Source: Dermatophagoides farinae | Taxonomy: Eukaryota; Arthropoda; Arachnida; Sarcoptiformes; Pyroglyphidae | Direction: 5' to 3' | Assembly (NCBI RefSeq): GCF_024713945.1 | Contig: NC_134678.1 | Coordinates: 7,502,001 to 7,566,000, forward strand | Length of the DNA: 64,000 nt | In this document: piece by piece, positions 63,415-64,000 of the stretch | Layout of the letters: each line of letters starts with the position of its first letter | How positions within the stretch are numbered: position 1 is the first letter of the stretch | Position numbers and translations under genes: made by a program | The notes under the pieces: model-generated | Seen by the model: the letters and a program-made list of their open reading frames with translations, nothing else | What the model was told of the DNA's origin: nothing | The model's database searches: none

Positions 63415-64000
63415 ATGATGATGGTAAATAAAAGATTGCGCATTGCATCATGGTCAATGTATTTATATAGTTTTTTTGCATTGATTTCTGCAATATCGAT
63501 GGGCATGGTGATTGGTTGGAGTTCAATAGCATTGAATAGTATGCAAATGAATTCGACCAGTGTGCCAAAACTTCGACCACAAGAAAATCCAATCGATAGT
63601 TCATATATGACATGGATTGGTAGTTCTATTACATTGGGTGCATTATTCGGCTGTCTATTTGGTGGTATGTTTATTTTTTTCACCTATTTCGACGTTTGTT
63701 GATTAAATTGAAAACAATTTGAATTTATTATACAGGTATTATCATCAATCATTTTGGACGAAGAATCATCTTAATCATTTTGGCTATTCCATTCACCATA
63801 GGATGGTTTATAATAAGCATGGCACAATCATTTTTAACAATAATATTTGGCCGTGTTATTACCGGCGTTTGTGTGGGCATCATCTGCAGCACTGTACCTG
63901 GTTATGTTGCCAATATCGTTATACCGGATAAACGTGGATTTTTAGGAACATGTTTTCAACTACTATGTAGCTTAGGTGCATTGTTTGCTGCTTATTTTGG
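63415..64000 (+). CDS. MFS sugar (facilitated trehalose/glucose) transporter, 5' part
   Basis: Two exons are visible: 63415-63664 and 63736 to the window edge, joined by GT-AG sites in phase. The translation starts MMMVNKRLRIASWSMYLYSF and has TM1 with AISMGMVIGWSS, a short glycosylatable loop (MNSTS), TM2 with WIGSSITLGALFGCLFGG, and the loop motif HFGRR between TM2 and TM3. TM4 carries GRVITGVCVGI, followed by the conserved P-x-Y segment (VPGYVANI) and DKRGFLGTCFQL. These are sugar-porter (SLC2/Tret1) features. The window ends near TM5, so the PESPR and C-terminal motifs cannot be checked. Trehalose, glucose or another hexose could be the substrate. Three consecutive ATGs make the precise start ambiguous by two residues. 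Confidence 0.9.

Overview
The window is nuclear DNA of an arthropod, most likely an acariform (house-dust/scab-type) mite. The evidence is an AT-rich sequence full of ATC/CA/GA microsatellites and A/T runs, very short introns (mostly 50-80 bp), compact gene spacing, and genes for cuticle chitin (a Serpentine/Vermiform-type chitin deacetylase and a Gasp/obstructor protein). The mite assignment is inference. No database search was run, and names rest on recognising conserved protein families. Exon models were built by hand and checked for GT-AG sites and reading-frame phase.

Layout. 1-580 (-): an internal exon of RELCH (LisH/coiled-coil/HEAT protein). 697-6550: a 5.85-kb DNA transposon with perfect 31-bp terminal inverted repeats. 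It carries a multi-exon transposase gene (-) that is open across its conserved exons and a degenerate zinc-knuckle segment. 6752-8050 (+): SMARCB1/SNF5. 8222-9088 (-): a three-exon orphan gene. 10104-23424 (-), possibly starting at 25113: a giant mucin-like protein of about 4,150 residues with several VWFC domains flanking some 3,600 residues of Thr/Ser/Glu-rich repeats. 23582-24580: a PIF/Harbinger-like transposon remnant with long inverted arms. 25114-42198: a 17-kb stretch of simple repeats in which I can support no coding gene.

The second half is gene-dense. It holds FBXW7/archipelago (-, 42199-45412) divergent from CRAMP1/cramped (+, 46226-49826); POLR1H/RPA12 (-, 49950-50309); a BCL-2 family protein (-, 50711-53000); a chitin deacetylase (-, 54335-56817); a three-CBM14 Gasp-like protein (-, 58014-58851); an SLC44A1-like choline transporter (+, 60526-62878); and the first two exons of a sugar/trehalose MFS transporter (+, 63415 to the window end).

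Functional themes: the conserved genes are a mixture of chromatin (SMARCB1, CRAMP1), protein turnover (FBXW7), rRNA transcription (RPA12), apoptosis, trafficking and membrane transport, with one local theme of two adjacent chitin-matrix genes. The unusual material is the transposon next to SMARCB1, the giant mucin with its repeat hierarchy and repeat-born introns, and the long low-complexity tail on FBXW7.
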